A DNA stretch of 64,000 bases, from the NCBI RefSeq assembly GCF_947501415.1, contig NZ_CANMVL010000028.1:1-64000 (forward strand), written 5' to 3'. Below, one piece after another: positions 46,655-56,251 of this stretch. The notes under the pieces were generated by a model, which was not told the DNA's origin, did not search any database, and saw only the letters and a list, made by a program, of their open reading frames with translations. The translations under genes were made by a program, and so were the position numbers. This DNA comes from an uncultured Halomonas sp. Its GTDB lineage: Bacteria > Pseudomonadota > Gammaproteobacteria > Pseudomonadales > Halomonadaceae. The first letter of the stretch is position 1; the number at the start of each line of letters is the position of its first letter.

Positions 46655-46728
46655 TGGAGGCTGGAGTCGGAATCGAACCGGCGTACACGGAGTTGCAGTC
46701 CGCTGCATGACCACTCTGCCATCCAGCC
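46655..46728 (-). tRNA. tRNA-Cys (GCA)
   Basis: This 74-nt gene has acceptor GGCTGGA/TCCAGCC, T-loop GGTTCGATTCC and anticodon loop CTGCAAC, giving GCA. CCA is encoded (46655-46657). Confidence 0.97.
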
Positions 46729-46753
46729 TCATGAGTCGGGCCATTCCGAAGAA

Positions 46754-46828
46754 TGGAGCGGGAAAGGAGATTCGAACTCCCGACCCTCGCCTTGGCAAGG
46801 CGATGCTCTACCACTGAGCTATTCCCGC
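46754..46828 (-). tRNA. tRNA-Gly (GCC)
   Basis: This 75-nt gene has acceptor GCGGGAA/TTCCCGC, T-loop AGTTCGAATCT and anticodon loop TTGCCAA, giving GCC. CCA is encoded. It is the first of three tRNAs downstream of pgsA. Confidence 0.97.
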
Positions 46829-46921
46829 CTGACTCGAGAACGTATTATACGGATAAGCCGGTGACAGTCAAGCCTTTTCCTATCTCCTCTACTCTTCCCC
46901 TCTTTTCTGCTCTTTCCTCTT

Positions 46922-47470
46922 TTACATGGAACGCCTGAGATGGGGCCAGGCCGCGCGCAGATAGAGAACCATCGACCAGAGTGTCAGCACGGCCGCCGCA
47001 TAGAGAGTCGCCACGGCGAGCATGGCAACAGGCGTGCCGGGGGCGAAGGCCAGCAGCAGAAAGATGGCCACCATCTGCAGGGTGGTCTTCAGCTTGCCGA
47101 CCCACGACACCGCCACGCTGCCCCGCTTGCCCATCTCGGCCATCCACTCTCGCAGCGCGGAGATCACGATTTCGCGTCCGATGATTACCAGCGCAGGGAG
47201 GGTAAGCCAGACTGCGTCATAGCGCTCGATCATCAGCGCCAGTGCCACCGCTACCATCAGCTTGTCGGCGACCGGGTCGAGGAAGGCGCCGAACGGTGTG
47301 GCCTGGTTCCAGCGTCTGGCCAGATAGCCGTCCAGCCAGTCGGTCACCGAGGCCAGGGCGAAGAGCGCGGCCGCCAGGGGCATGCTCCAGGAGAGTGGCA
47401 GATAGAACAGCACTACCAGCAGCGGGATGAAAGCGATACGGGCCAGGGTAAGGATATTCGGAATGTTCAT
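46922..47470 (-). CDS. pgsA: CDP-diacylglycerol-glycerol-3-phosphate 3-phosphatidyltransferase
   Basis: This enzyme makes phosphatidylglycerol phosphate, the precursor of acidic phospholipids. It is 182 aa with four or more hydrophobic segments. The CDP-alcohol phosphotransferase motif D-G-x2-A-R-x8-G-x3-D-x3-D is complete at Asp47, Gly48, Ala51, Arg52, Gly61, Asp65 and Asp69. The order gacA-uvrC-pgsA-tRNAs is well known in Pseudomonas and relatives. Confidence 0.95.
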   Translation of the reverse strand: MNIPNILTLARIAFIPLLVVLFYLPLSWSMPLAAALFALASVTDWLDGYLARRWNQATPFGAFLDPVADKLMVAVALALMIERYDAVWLTLPALVIIGREIVISALREWMAEMGKRGSVAVSWVGKLKTTLQMVAIFLLLAFAPGTPVAMLAVATLYAAAVLTLWSMVLYLRAAWPHLRRSM

Positions 47471-47539
47471 CGCGCGAAGCTGTCCTTGCCGGTGAGAGGA
47501 GCGTTAAGCGTTGGCGTATTCTATCCCCCTTGGCGAGCA

Positions 47540-49354
47540 TCATCCATGCAGAGCTTGATGGATCGTCTCGGCCAGGGTGGCGCTGATGCCAGGCACACGG
47601 GCCAACTCGTCACGAGTCGCCTGCTTGACCCCCTGCAGTCCGCCGAAGAAGCGCAGCAGCTCGCGCCGGCGCTTGGGGCCCACGCCGGGGATGCCTTCGA
47701 GGGTCGAGGTGCGGCGCTGCTTGTCTCGTCGTGTGCGGTGACCGGTGATGGCGAACCGGTGCGACTCATCGCGGATATGCTGAATCAGGTGAAGGGCAGG
47801 GGAGGAGGGCTCCAGGTTCAGCGTCCTGTCCACGGTTTCCAGGAATAACGTTTCCAGGCCCGCCTTGCGGGTGGTGCCCTTGGCCACGCCGAGAAGCGCC
47901 ACGCCGGTGACTCCCAGGGACGCCAGTACCTCGCGGGCCATGTTGAGCTGCCCCTTGCCGCCATCCACGACGAGCACGTCCGGCGTCTGCCCTTCGCCCT
48001 CTTTCAGGCGACGAAAACGACGGGTGAGCGCCTGCTGCATGGCCCCGTAGTCATCGCCCGCCGCCACCCCTTCGATATTGAAGCGACGATAGTCCGACTT
48101 GCGTGGACCGTTTTCGTCAAACACCACGCAGGAAGCGACCGTGGCCTCGCCATGACTGTGACTGATATCGAAGCACTCGAGCCGTGCCGGCGCTGCTGCC
48201 ATGCCCAGGGCGTCGCGCAGTGCATCGAAACGTTGCGCAAGCTGGTTGTGATTGGCCAGCTGGGCGGCCAGCTGCTGTTCTGCGTTGGTGAGAGCCAGCT
48301 CCTTCCACTGGGCGCGATGACCGCGCACCTGATCGGTCAGCCGCACTCGGCGGCCGGCCTTTTCGGCCAGTGCCTGGGCGATCAGCTCGGCGTCCGGAAC
48401 GGCGTGACTGGTGATCACCTCCCGAGGGATCTCCCGGGCCTGGCCCAGATAATACTGGCTGATGAAGTCGCCCAGCAGCGCCTCTTCCGACAGGTCGAGG
48501 CCATTGGCGGGAGCGTGATGGCGCGCTCCCAGCAGCCTCCCCTGGCGGATGGCCAGTACCGAGATGCATAACGCTCCGGGGCGGCTGGCCAGCGCGAAGG
48601 CGTCGGCGTCGCCATCACCGGTATCCACAAACTGGCGTTGCTGCAGTTGCCGCAGCTGCTGGATCTGGTCGCGCAGGCGGGCCGCCTCCTCGAAGGCCAG
48701 CTCACGGCTGGCGGCTTCCATCGCGGTAGTGAGCTCCCGGGTAACCTGTTCGCTCTTGCCTTCCAGGCACTGCACGGCGTGCTCCAGATCGCGGCGATAG
48801 TCGGCCTCGGAGATGTATCCCACGCAGGGAGCGCTGCAGCGATCGATCTGGTACTGCAGGCAGGGTCGCGAGCGGTGGGCGAAGACGCTGTCCTCGCAGT
48901 TGCGGATGCGGAATATCTTCTGCATCAGAGAGAGGCTGTCGCGCACCGCGTGGCTGCTGGGGTAGGGGCCGAGGTAGCGCCCGTCATCTCGGCGCTGGCG
49001 AACCCGCTTGTACTCCAGCGCCGGAAAGGGGTGGCGGTCTGTGACAAAGATGAAGGGGTAGGACTTGTCGTCGCGCAGCAGGATGTTATAGGGCGGCCGC
49101 AGCTCCTTGATAAGTGTCTGCTCGAGCAGCAGGGCCTCTGTCTCGCTGTTGGTCACCGTGACCTGGATATCGGCGATACGCGCTACCAGTGCCTGGGTCT
49201 TGGCGTTCAGTGCACCACGGAAATAGCTGGCGAGACGAGCCTTGAGGCGGCGCGCCTTGCCAATATAGAGCGTCTCGCCGCCCTGGTCGAACATGCGATA
49301 GACGCCGGGGGCCTCGCTGACGCTGGCCAGAAAGCGGCGATGGTCAAAGGTCAT
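47540..49354 (-). CDS. uvrC: Excinuclease ABC subunit C
   Basis: This makes the dual incisions in nucleotide excision repair. It is 604 aa. The order is an N-terminal GIY-YIG domain (GVYRMFDQGGETLYIGKARRLKARL), a UVR motif (about 200-235, binding UvrB), the RNase H-like C-terminal nuclease (VLVVDGGKGQLN), and a C-terminal helix-hairpin-helix pair. It follows gacA by nine bases, so the two are probably one operon. Confidence 0.96.
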   Translation of the reverse strand: MTFDHRRFLASVSEAPGVYRMFDQGGETLYIGKARRLKARLASYFRGALNAKTQALVARIADIQVTVTNSETEALLLEQTLIKELRPPYNILLRDDKSYPFIFVTDRHPFPALEYKRVRQRRDDGRYLGPYPSSHAVRDSLSLMQKIFRIRNCEDSVFAHRSRPCLQYQIDRCSAPCVGYISEADYRRDLEHAVQCLEGKSEQVTRELTTAMEAASRELAFEEAARLRDQIQQLRQLQQRQFVDTGDGDADAFALASRPGALCISVLAIRQGRLLGARHHAPANGLDLSEEALLGDFISQYYLGQAREIPREVITSHAVPDAELIAQALAEKAGRRVRLTDQVRGHRAQWKELALTNAEQQLAAQLANHNQLAQRFDALRDALGMAAAPARLECFDISHSHGEATVASCVVFDENGPRKSDYRRFNIEGVAAGDDYGAMQQALTRRFRRLKEGEGQTPDVLVVDGGKGQLNMAREVLASLGVTGVALLGVAKGTTRKAGLETLFLETVDRTLNLEPSSPALHLIQHIRDESHRFAITGHRTRRDKQRRTSTLEGIPGVGPKRRRELLRFFGGLQGVKQATRDELARVPGISATLAETIHQALHG

Positions 49355-49363
49355 CTGGCGAGG

Positions 49364-50011
49364 TTACTGCATGGTGGAGAAGCCTTCCACCAATCCATGG
49401 CGCAGGCCCAGATGGGTAAGCTCGACGTCAGACTTGACGCCCAACTTCTCGAAGATGCGGTAGCGGTAGGTGTTTACCGTCTTGGTGCTGAGAAAGAGTC
49501 GGTCCGAGATGTCGGCGACCTTCTGGCAATTGATGATCATCATCGCCACCTGCATCTCTCGGGAGGAGAGCTCATCGAATGGATTCTCGGGTGAGTCAAT
49601 CCGCGACAGCACCAGGCGCTGGGCCACGTCGGGGCTGACATAACGGTGCCCCTGGAATACCTCGCGGATGGCACCGACCATCTCCTCGTGTTGGGAGCCC
49701 TTGCTGACAAGGCCTCGAGCCCCGGCGTCCAGCAGCCGTTGAGCGAAGCTGTCCTCCAGCCAGGCGGTGAGCACCAGTACGCGAGTGTCCGGGAGGGCGC
49801 GGGTGATCTTGCGCGTGGCCTCGAGGCCCCCGATACCTGGCATGCGAATATCCATCAGCACCACGTCAGGCTTGAGGCGCCGGGCCTGGGCGATGGCTTC
49901 TTCGCCGCTGGCCGCCTCGCCGGTGACCCGCAGATCCTTTTCGGCATTCAGCAGATGGGCAAGGCTGGTTCTTATCAGATGGTGGTCATCGGCAATGAGT
50001 ACCTTGATCAA
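49364..50011 (-). CDS. gacA: GacA/UvrY response regulator
   Basis: This LuxR-type response regulator pairs with the GacS/BarA kinase and controls small regulatory RNAs of the Rsm/Csr system. It is 215 aa from the TTG at 50011, with AGGAG nine bases before. The product then begins IKVLIADDHHLIR, exactly as GacA does; the longer in-frame ATG at 50149 would add 46 unconserved residues. The phosphorylated Asp is 54 (VLMDIRMPG). The LuxR HTH covers about 145-205 (LSSREMQVAMMI; TKTVNTYRYRIFEKL). Confidence 0.93.
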   Translation of the reverse strand: MIKVLIADDHHLIRTSLAHLLNAEKDLRVTGEAASGEEAIAQARRLKPDVVLMDIRMPGIGGLEATRKITRALPDTRVLVLTAWLEDSFAQRLLDAGARGLVSKGSQHEEMVGAIREVFQGHRYVSPDVAQRLVLSRIDSPENPFDELSSREMQVAMMIINCQKVADISDRLFLSTKTVNTYRYRIFEKLGVKSDVELTHLGLRHGLVEGFSTMQ

Positions 50012-50162
50012 TTTGATTCGCTCCTGAACGACTCGACGGCAGCAAACTGGCTCATCGCATGATGTAAGGGTAACTGTTGGTGACAAGCCTGCCACACAGG
50101 GTGGCGGCGAGAAAAGACTACTTAGGTTGCTATACAAAATGGTGGGCAAACAGAAAAAAGAG

Positions 50163-50191
50163 TTGACGGTAACCTCATGTCACCGTATTAT
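50163..50191 (+). promoter_or_regulatory. Promoter of tRNA-Ala
   Basis: TTGACG (50163-50168) and TATTAT (50186-50191) are spaced by 17 bp and followed by a GC-rich discriminator (GCCCCG), typical of stringently controlled stable-RNA promoters. Confidence 0.85.
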
Positions 50192-50222
50192 ATGCCCCGT
50201 TCTCGCAACGGCGAGACGGTGT

Positions 50223-50298
50223 GGGGCCTTAGCTCAGCTGGGAGAGCGCAACACTGGCAGTGTTGAGGTCAGCGGTTCGATCCCGCTAGGCTCCACCA
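50223..50298 (+). tRNA. tRNA-Ala (GGC)
   Basis: This 76-nt gene has acceptor GGGGCCT/AGGCTCC, D-arm AGCTCAGCTGGGAGAGC, anticodon loop CTGGCAG with anticodon GGC, T-loop GGTTCGATCC and encoded CCA. Confidence 0.97.
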
Positions 50299-50316
50299 AC
50301 AAGATTCAATGAATTA

Positions 50317-50348
50317 GCCGCCTGGCGCACTGCGCCAGGCGGCTTTTT
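50317..50348 (+). terminator. Terminator after tRNA-Ala
   Basis: A 13-bp perfect stem (GCCGCCTGGCGCA at 50317-50329 with its complement at 50331-50343) is followed by TTTTT. The true loop is a few bases wider than the one unpaired base. Confidence 0.9.
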
Positions 50349-50454
50349 CGTGGTCGGTCGCACACAGTCGTGCGTGGGTGAGGCACGACCCCTGGCATGG
50401 GGATACGCCAACAGAGGTTGTTACCCCCGGCACGACGGCCGGGGGTGGTGTGGC

Positions 50455-52194
50455 TTATAGTCCGATGGCAGAAGAGGTGGAGCGGCGAGGGTCGGCCCCA
50501 CCGTAATACATCTCGTCCTCGATCAGGATCGACTGGGCGGCACCCATGGCCGATTGCTGGCTGATGGTGTGACCGCGCTCCCTGAGCAGTTCCAGCGTAT
50601 CGGGACTGAAGCCGGCCTCGGTACGGATTTCGTCGGGCAGCCACTGATGGTGCATGCGCGGGGCGCTGACCGCCGACTGGATGTTCATGCCGTGGTCGAT
50701 CACGTTCATCAGCACCTGCAGGGTGGTGGTGATGATTCGCGAGCCCCCGGGGCTGCCGGTGACCAGGTAGTTCTTGCCATCACGCTTGACGATGGTCGGG
50801 GTCATCGAGGAGAGCATGCGCTTGCCGGGCTCCACCTTGTTGGCCTCACCGCCGATCAGACCGTACGCATTGGGGACGCCGGGCTTGGCCGAGAAGTCAT
50901 CCATCTCGTTATTGAGCAGAAAGCCGGCACCGTCGACCACGATGCCCGAGCCATAGCTGAAGTTGATGGTATAGGTGTTGGAAACGGCCAGGCCATTGTC
51001 ATCCACGATGGAGAAGTGGGTGGTCTCGTTGGATTCGTAGTCGACCGGATTGCCGGGGGCAATCTCGGCGCTCGGGGTGGCCTGTTCACCGATCTGGTCG
51101 CGCAGCTCGGCGGCGTACTCCTTGGAGGTGAGCCCGGCCAGTGGTACATCCACGAAATCGGTGTCACCGAGGAACTCGGACCGATCGGCATAGGCACGTT
51201 TCATGGCCTCGGCCATCAAGTGCATGCTCTCGGCCGAGCCGAAGCCCATTTCACCGATGGGGTACTCCTCCAGGATGTTGAGCATCTGCACGATATGGGC
51301 GCCGCCGGAGGAGGGCGGGCTCATGGCGTAGATATCGTGCCCTCGGTAGGTGCCGTGACTGGGTTCGCGGATCACCGGCTGGTACCCGGCCAGATCTTCT
51401 TGCGTGATCAGGCCGTCGTTGCGTTCCATTTCGGCGACGATCAGGCGAGCGGTTTCGCCTTCATAGAACTCCCGCGCCCCCTCCTCGGCGATACGTTTGA
51501 GGGTGGCGGCGAGGTCGGGCTGCTGGAATAGGTCGCCGACCTGATAGGCGCTGCCGTCTTCCTTGAAGAACTTGGCCATGCTGGCATCCCAGGCCTCGAA
51601 GCGGCCACGGGTATCCTGCAGCCCCTTGACGAAGCGCGGGGGGACGGTAAAGCCATCCTCCGCCAGGCGTATGGCCGGCTCCAGCGCCTCGGCAAGGCTC
51701 AGAGTGCCGTACTTCTCCAGCGCCAGGGCCAGGCCGGCCACGGTGCCAGGCACGCCTGCTGCCAGGTGTGTGAAGCGTGAACGCTCGGTGACTGCCTCGC
51801 CACTCTCGTCCTGGAACATGATCTCGAAGGCCGCCGACGGTGCGGTCTCGCGATAGTCGATGGCGATGACCTCATCGTTCTCCTCATCGGAGATCAGCAT
51901 GAAGCCGCCTCCCCCGATATTGCCGGAGCGCGGCTGGGTGACCGCCAGGGCAAAGCCGGCGACTACCGCCGCGTCCACGGCGTTGCCGCCATCCGCGAGC
52001 ACATCTCGGGCTACCTCGGAGGCAAGAAAGTGGCTGGTGGCCACCATGCCGTCGCGACTCTCCTGAGGATGGAAGCGTTCACCCTCGAGGATGGCTTGTT
52101 GGGAGAAGGCGGCGGGTGATGCCAGCAGGCTCGCCGAGAGGAGGGCGATGGTCAGGGCTCTGGGCGCAGGGGGCGTCAGAAAACGAGTGCTCAT
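50455..52194 (-). CDS. ggt: Gamma-glutamyltranspeptidase, periplasmic
   Basis: This Ntn hydrolase cleaves and transfers the gamma-glutamyl group of glutathione. The preproprotein is 579 aa with a signal peptide (ALTIALLSASLLASPAAFS). The self-cleavage site precedes Thr391 in NETTHFSIVD, giving a large subunit of about 390 residues and a small one of about 190. GNIGGGGFML, GLITQEDLAGY, and the small-subunit SSMTPTIV and GSPGGSRI, which hold the substrate, are all present. It is monocistronic, between tRNA-Ala and thiG. Confidence 0.95.
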   Translation of the reverse strand: MSTRFLTPPAPRALTIALLSASLLASPAAFSQQAILEGERFHPQESRDGMVATSHFLASEVARDVLADGGNAVDAAVVAGFALAVTQPRSGNIGGGGFMLISDEENDEVIAIDYRETAPSAAFEIMFQDESGEAVTERSRFTHLAAGVPGTVAGLALALEKYGTLSLAEALEPAIRLAEDGFTVPPRFVKGLQDTRGRFEAWDASMAKFFKEDGSAYQVGDLFQQPDLAATLKRIAEEGAREFYEGETARLIVAEMERNDGLITQEDLAGYQPVIREPSHGTYRGHDIYAMSPPSSGGAHIVQMLNILEEYPIGEMGFGSAESMHLMAEAMKRAYADRSEFLGDTDFVDVPLAGLTSKEYAAELRDQIGEQATPSAEIAPGNPVDYESNETTHFSIVDDNGLAVSNTYTINFSYGSGIVVDGAGFLLNNEMDDFSAKPGVPNAYGLIGGEANKVEPGKRMLSSMTPTIVKRDGKNYLVTGSPGGSRIITTTLQVLMNVIDHGMNIQSAVSAPRMHHQWLPDEIRTEAGFSPDTLELLRERGHTISQQSAMGAAQSILIEDEMYYGGADPRRSTSSAIGL

Positions 52195-52359
52195 TGTAGT
52201 GTCCCTTGTTTTGGTGAGCAGAGTGGCAGCCTCGTATGCGGGGTATGCCGTCGGGTTCTGCCCTCATCGCCAGCCTGTGGCGATCGAAGGCAGGAACGAC
52301 CGGCGGCCCGCCGGGCCGCCCATTCAGTTAGGTTCGATAGTCTGCTGCTGTCAAACCGA

Positions 52360-52377
52360 CGAGCGTGATGACGCTCG
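52360..52377 (-). terminator. Stem-loop after thiG (possible terminator)
   Basis: CGAGCGT (52360-52366) pairs with ACGCTCG (52371-52377), loop GATG. It follows the thiG stop by 12 bases but lacks a clear U-tract. Confidence 0.4.
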
Positions 52378-52389
52378 CCGGCGGCCGTA

Positions 52390-53208
52390 TCAGGGTGTGG
52401 CGTGCCAGAAGGGCTGGCCCAGGGTCGGCGTGCTGGGGCTGGCGGTCTGGCGACGCTCCATCAGGCCGGCGAGATAGGCCTCGCGACCCGCCTCGATGGC
52501 GCGGGCGAAGGCGGCCGACATCTGTGCCGGGCGGCGTGCCTTGGCCACGGCGGTGTTGAGCAGCACACCATCAAAGCCCATTTCCATGGCTTCGGCGGCC
52601 TGGGAAGGAGCCCCGAGGCCGGCATCGATGATCAGTGGCACGTCGATGCGCTCGCGCAGGGTGCGCAGGGCGTAACGGTTCATCAGGCCACGCCCGGTCC
52701 CGATCGGTGCGCCCCAGGGCATCAGGGCCTGGCAGCCTGCCTCCTGGAGGCGCTGGCATAGCACCAGATCGTCGGTGCAGTAGGGCAGCACCTTGAAGCC
52801 CTGCTCGACCAGCTCCCGAGCGGCTTCCAGCAGACCGAAGGGGTCGGGCTGAAGGTTGTAGTCGTCGCCGATGACCTCGACCTTGATCCAGGGTGTGTCG
52901 AACAGTTCCCGGGACATCTCGGCGAGCGTGATGGCTTCCCGGGCAGAGCGACAGCCGGCAGTGTTGGGCAGCAGGTGGCAGCCGCTTTCACGCAGAATCT
53001 GCCAGAAGGCATCGCCGTCGCCATCGGCGTTACCGCCGCCGGGATTCTGGCGACGCAGCCCCAGGGTCAGCATCGCGCAGTCGGCGGCCTCGATGGCGTC
53101 CTGCATCACCTGGGGCGACGGGTAGAGGGCGGTGCCAAGCAGGAAACGGCTGTTGAAGCGCTCTTCATAGAGCACCAGCGCATCGTCATGGGGTGATTGG
53201 GTGTGCAT
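52390..53208 (-). CDS. thiG: Thiazole synthase
   Basis: This forms the thiazole ring of thiamine from deoxyxylulose phosphate, dehydroglycine and ThiS thiocarboxylate. It is 272 aa. The substrate-binding Lys109 is in [32 protein letters not shown] and [30 protein letters not shown] sequence (with [15 protein letters not shown]) are all standard. Its start overlaps thiS by one base. The order thiO-thiS-thiG with a TPP riboswitch forms one operon. Confidence 0.96.
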   Translation of the reverse strand: MHTQSPHDDALVLYEERFNSRFLLGTALYPSPQVMQDAIEAADCAMLTLGLRRQNPGGGNADGDGDAFWQILRESGCHLLPNTAGCRSAREAITLAEMSRELFDTPWIKVEVIGDDYNLQPDPFGLLEAARELVEQGFKVLPYCTDDLVLCQRLQEAGCQALMPWGAPIGTGRGLMNRYALRTLRERIDVPLIIDAGLGAPSQAAEAMEMGFDGVLLNTAVAKARRPAQMSAAFARAIEAGREAYLAGLMERRQTASPSTPTLGQPFWHATP

Positions 53209-53417
53209 TAGCCGCCTCCTACCGGGGCCACGATATCGATACGGTCACCCTCGCCGAGGGTGCGCTCGGGCCAGGTGGAGCGCGGTGCGAAGGCATCGTT
53301 GATGGCTACGGCCACGCGACGCTCTCCATACCCCCACGCTTCCAGGGCCTGGGTCAGGGGGGTGCCTTCGGGAAGCCGGGCGGGCTCGCCGTTGAGGCTC
53401 AGGGTGATCTCATGCAT
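53208..53417 (-). CDS. thiS: Sulfur carrier protein ThiS
   Basis: This ubiquitin-like sulfur carrier is 69 aa from ATG 53417. It ends in GG (VAPVGGG), the residue that is adenylated and thiocarboxylated. [15 protein letters not shown] and [15 protein letters not shown] are the family core. An open frame to 53498 upstream lies inside thiO and is not used. Confidence 0.92.
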   Translation of the reverse strand: MHEITLSLNGEPARLPEGTPLTQALEAWGYGERRVAVAINDAFAPRSTWPERTLGEGDRIDIVAPVGGG

Positions 53418-53421
53418 GGGG

Positions 53422-54528
53422 TCACTCGCTTTCACGACAGGGTCTCCTGGGGGCGGAGCCGTCCAGTAGGTCGGCGAAGGGGTTGTCACCGTGGCCACGA
53501 ATCTCGCTCAATAGATGCTCAACCACGGCTGGGGCAAGCAGATAACCGTGGCGAAACAGTCCATTAGCGCTAATCAATCCATCGCTTAGGGTAACCTGGG
53601 GCAGGTTGTTGCGAAAGGCGGGGCGCAGGTTGACACCCTGCTCAAGGATGCGTGCCTCGGCGAAGGCCGGTGACAGAGTATAGAGGGCGCTGGAAAGCTC
53701 CAGGGAGGATTGCAGCGATATCGGTGAGCGATCTTCGCTCTCGATGGAGGTGGCGCCGATGACGAAGCGTCCATTGGGCTTGGGGACCACATAGAGCTGG
53801 TAGCGCGGATGCATCAGGCGCACCGGCCGCGTCAGTGTGATCTCGTTGGTCGTTACATGCAGTGTTTCGCCGCGCACGCCGCGCAGGGTGGGGTGATTGG
53901 TCTTGGCGCCATGGCCACGGCAGTCGATCACCAGGTCGAAGTGGTGCGTTCCCGTTGGGGTGGTCACTTCGCCGGGATGCACTTTCACCGGGGTATGGGC
54001 ATGGCACTCACCGCCAAGCTCGCGTATCGCCCCCAGCAGCCGTGTGAGCAGCTCGCGGTTATCCAGGTGTGCTTCGTCGGCAAGAAACAGGCCGTGGCGG
54101 AAGCGAGTCAGATCGGGTTCCAGATGATGTATGCCGCTGCCATCCAGCTCCTGATAGAGGGCGCCTTCTCCCAGGGTGTCGGCAAGGTCACGGCGGAACT
54201 GGATCAGCTCGTTGCCATCCTGGGGGTGGGCAACCACCAGGCTGCCGTGCTGGTGCCATAGCTCCGACGCCTGGAGTTCGGCCAGCCATCCGGGCCAGCG
54301 ATCGAGAGCCATCTGCCCCATCTCATAGACACTGCGCTCGCTGACAACCGTTTCGGCCAGGGGAGCGACCATGCCGGCGGCGGTCCAGGCTGCGGCGGGC
54401 GGCGTGTCAAGGTCACCTGCATCGTAGAGGCTGACGGCATGGCCGTCGCGCAGCAGGTGCCAGGCTGTCAGGCGGCCGAGCAGGCCGGCGCCGGCGATGG
54501 CGAAGCGGCGTTGTGGGGTGGCGTTCAT
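53422..54528 (-). CDS. thiO: Glycine oxidase ThiO
   Basis: This FAD enzyme oxidises glycine to iminoglycine for thiazole formation. It is 368 aa, of the DAO family. The FAD motif GAGLLG is near residue 13; AAWTAAGMVAPLAE and the C-terminal LRPAFRNNLPQV and GLFRHGYLLAPA segments are typical. It is the first gene of the operon, 75 bp after the riboswitch. Confidence 0.93.
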   Translation of the reverse strand: MNATPQRRFAIAGAGLLGRLTAWHLLRDGHAVSLYDAGDLDTPPAAAWTAAGMVAPLAETVVSERSVYEMGQMALDRWPGWLAELQASELWHQHGSLVVAHPQDGNELIQFRRDLADTLGEGALYQELDGSGIHHLEPDLTRFRHGLFLADEAHLDNRELLTRLLGAIRELGGECHAHTPVKVHPGEVTTPTGTHHFDLVIDCRGHGAKTNHPTLRGVRGETLHVTTNEITLTRPVRLMHPRYQLYVVPKPNGRFVIGATSIESEDRSPISLQSSLELSSALYTLSPAFAEARILEQGVNLRPAFRNNLPQVTLSDGLISANGLFRHGYLLAPAVVEHLLSEIRGHGDNPFADLLDGSAPRRPCRESE

Positions 54529-54602
54529 GAGGCGTGCATCCGGCAGTTGGCAGTGTGGAGATCAGGCTGGATGCAGGGTAGGGACGGGCTGGGGGCACGA
54601 AC

Positions 54603-54703
54603 TTGTTCCCTCCGCAGGCATCAACCTGATCAGGTTCAACGGGTTCGGCCATACCGATCTCAGCCCCTTGATACCGCATGACGGTGAGAGGGGCGCCCCG
54701 ACA
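54603..54703 (-). promoter_or_regulatory. TPP riboswitch (THI element)
   Basis: On the minus strand the conserved blocks appear in order: GGGGCGCCCC, GGGGCTGAGA, ACCCGTTGAACCTGATC, and ATGCCTGCGGAGGGAACAAG. These match the TPP aptamer. It lies upstream of thiO and would turn off thiOSG when thiamine pyrophosphate is abundant. Confidence 0.95.
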
Positions 54704-54722
54704 AGAGCTGCCAACATAACCA

Positions 54723-54762
54723 AGAAGGCCCGCCGACGCAATCGAGCGTCGGCGGGCCTTCT
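54723..54762 (-). terminator. Strong stem-loop terminator after the 101-aa gene
   Basis: A 17-bp perfect stem (54723-54739 with 54746-54762), loop AATCGA. It lies just downstream of the small unknown gene and upstream of the riboswitch. The stem ends in TTCT/AGAA, so the U-tract is short. Confidence 0.8.
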
Positions 54763-54776
54763 GGGGCAGGCGGGAT

Positions 54777-55082
54777 TCAGGCGCAGTCGGCGGCGCCCTC
54801 TCCGAACATGTCGAAGAGCAGTTCGCGCCCCATGCCGGTCAGCACGAAGCGGCGCTGGTCGTTCCAGGTGGCGGCCTCGCTTGATTCGAGGATGCGCTGA
54901 CAGGCCGACCATTCGCGGCTATCGCTCTTCAGCGTTTCCAGCGCAGTGGGGTCGAGGCCGCGATGGGGAACGGTGACGGTTTCGAGCACGTGGCCCTGGC
55001 GGTAGAGCAGCGCTGCCATGTTGGCGAGGCATTGGCGCAGGCTGCGCTGCATCCCGAAGGTGTCGATTGAAGGGGTAGTCAT
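54777..55082 (-). CDS. Hypothetical protein, 101 aa
   Basis: This gene is not recognised. The product from ATG 55082 is 101 aa, soluble, without a signal peptide or membrane segments. It is rich in Leu, Arg and Glu, with the segments SLRQCLANMAALLYRQG and WSACQRILESSEAATW, and is probably helical. The frame opens 15 codons earlier without better ribosome signals. It sits alone between the thi operon and argF on the same strand and is bounded by a terminator. Coding periodicity and the terminator support a real gene. Confidence 0.6.
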   Translation of the reverse strand: MTTPSIDTFGMQRSLRQCLANMAALLYRQGHVLETVTVPHRGLDPTALETLKSDSREWSACQRILESSEAATWNDQRRFVLTGMGRELLFDMFGEGAADCA

Positions 55083-55160
55083 GCGCCGCGTCTTTCTTGG
55101 TGGAAATTGCTGCGGCGCATTATACAACCTTGGTCGGATAAGACCAAGGTCTAGTGGGGG

Positions 55161-56087
55161 TCACGGCGCGTCGTGGACCTCACCGAGCAGCAGGAATTCG
55201 ATCAGTGCCTTCTGGGCATGCAGACGGTTGCCGGCCTCTTGCCAGACCACGGCCCGCGGATCGTCGAGCAGGGTCTCGCTGATCTCCTCGCCGCGATGGG
55301 CCGGCAGACAGTGCAGGAACAGCACGTCCTGGTGAGCGCGATCGAGCAGTGCCTCGCTGACCTGAAGGCCGGCGAAGGCCGCCTCACGCTTGGCCTGTTC
55401 CTCCTCTTGTCCCATGGAGGCCCAGACATCGGTCGTTACCAGATCGGCGCCGGTCACGGCCTCGACGGGGTCACGCAGCAGGGTGACGCGATCGCCGGCG
55501 GCCTCAAGGATATCCTGGCGAGGCTCATAGCCTTCTGGGCAGCAGATGCGCAGCTGGAAGTCGAACTGGCGGGCCGCATTGATCCAGGAGTGGCACATGT
55601 TGTTGCCGTCGCCGATCCATACTGCGGTCTTGCCCTGTACGCTGCCGCGGAGCTCGGTCCAGGTCATCACATCGGCGAGCAGCTGACACGGATGATAGTC
55701 GTCGGTCAGCGCGTTGATTACCGGCACGCTGCTGGCCTCGGCGAATGCCTCGAGTCCGGCGTGGGAGAAGGTACGGATCATCACGATATCGACCATCTCG
55801 GAGAGCACGCGGGCTGTGTCGCCAATGGGCTCGCCCCGGCCGAGCTGGGTGTCGCGTGGAGAGAGGAACAGCGCATGGCCGCCGAAGTGCGCCATGGCGG
55901 TCTCGAAGGAGACTCGGGTGCGCGTCGAGGACTTCTCGAAGATCATCGCCATGGTGTGATTCGGGAAGGGAGTGTAGGTGGGCCCTTCCACCTTGAGCGC
56001 GTTCTTTATGGTGATGGCGCGCTGAATCATGTTGCTCAGCTCTTCGGGGCTGGCATCCATCAGGGTCAGGAAGTGCCGAGTGGCCAT
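55161..56087 (-). CDS. argF: Ornithine carbamoyltransferase, anabolic
   Basis: This makes citrulline from ornithine and carbamoyl phosphate in arginine synthesis. It is 308 aa. The carbamoyl-phosphate motif STRTR is at 54-58, followed by VSFE; the ornithine site is HCLP (259-262). Length and motifs fit the anabolic trimeric type. argG lies 1.5 kb away. It is divergent from grxD. Confidence 0.94.
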   Translation of the reverse strand: MATRHFLTLMDASPEELSNMIQRAITIKNALKVEGPTYTPFPNHTMAMIFEKSSTRTRVSFETAMAHFGGHALFLSPRDTQLGRGEPIGDTARVLSEMVDIVMIRTFSHAGLEAFAEASSVPVINALTDDYHPCQLLADVMTWTELRGSVQGKTAVWIGDGNNMCHSWINAARQFDFQLRICCPEGYEPRQDILEAAGDRVTLLRDPVEAVTGADLVTTDVWASMGQEEEQAKREAAFAGLQVSEALLDRAHQDVLFLHCLPAHRGEEISETLLDDPRAVVWQEAGNRLHAQKALIEFLLLGEVHDAP

Positions 56088-56251
56088 GCGGTGCTCCTCG
56101 CAAAAGCGCTCATCCTAGCCAGCCGCCGGGGGATGCGCAACGCGTTATGGATCAGTAGAATGGCTGTCACCAAGACCTACCGCCGGGATCAGGTATTGAT
56201 CGAGCCGGCATTCACGACCTCTATTGTCCGCTACACCCTTAGGGAGACGCC

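Noticed and set aside
50223..50298. tRNA-Ala as an integration site for a genomic island
   Set aside because: The gene is followed by its own terminator and the core gene ggt. No integrase or repeated tRNA 3' end was seen.
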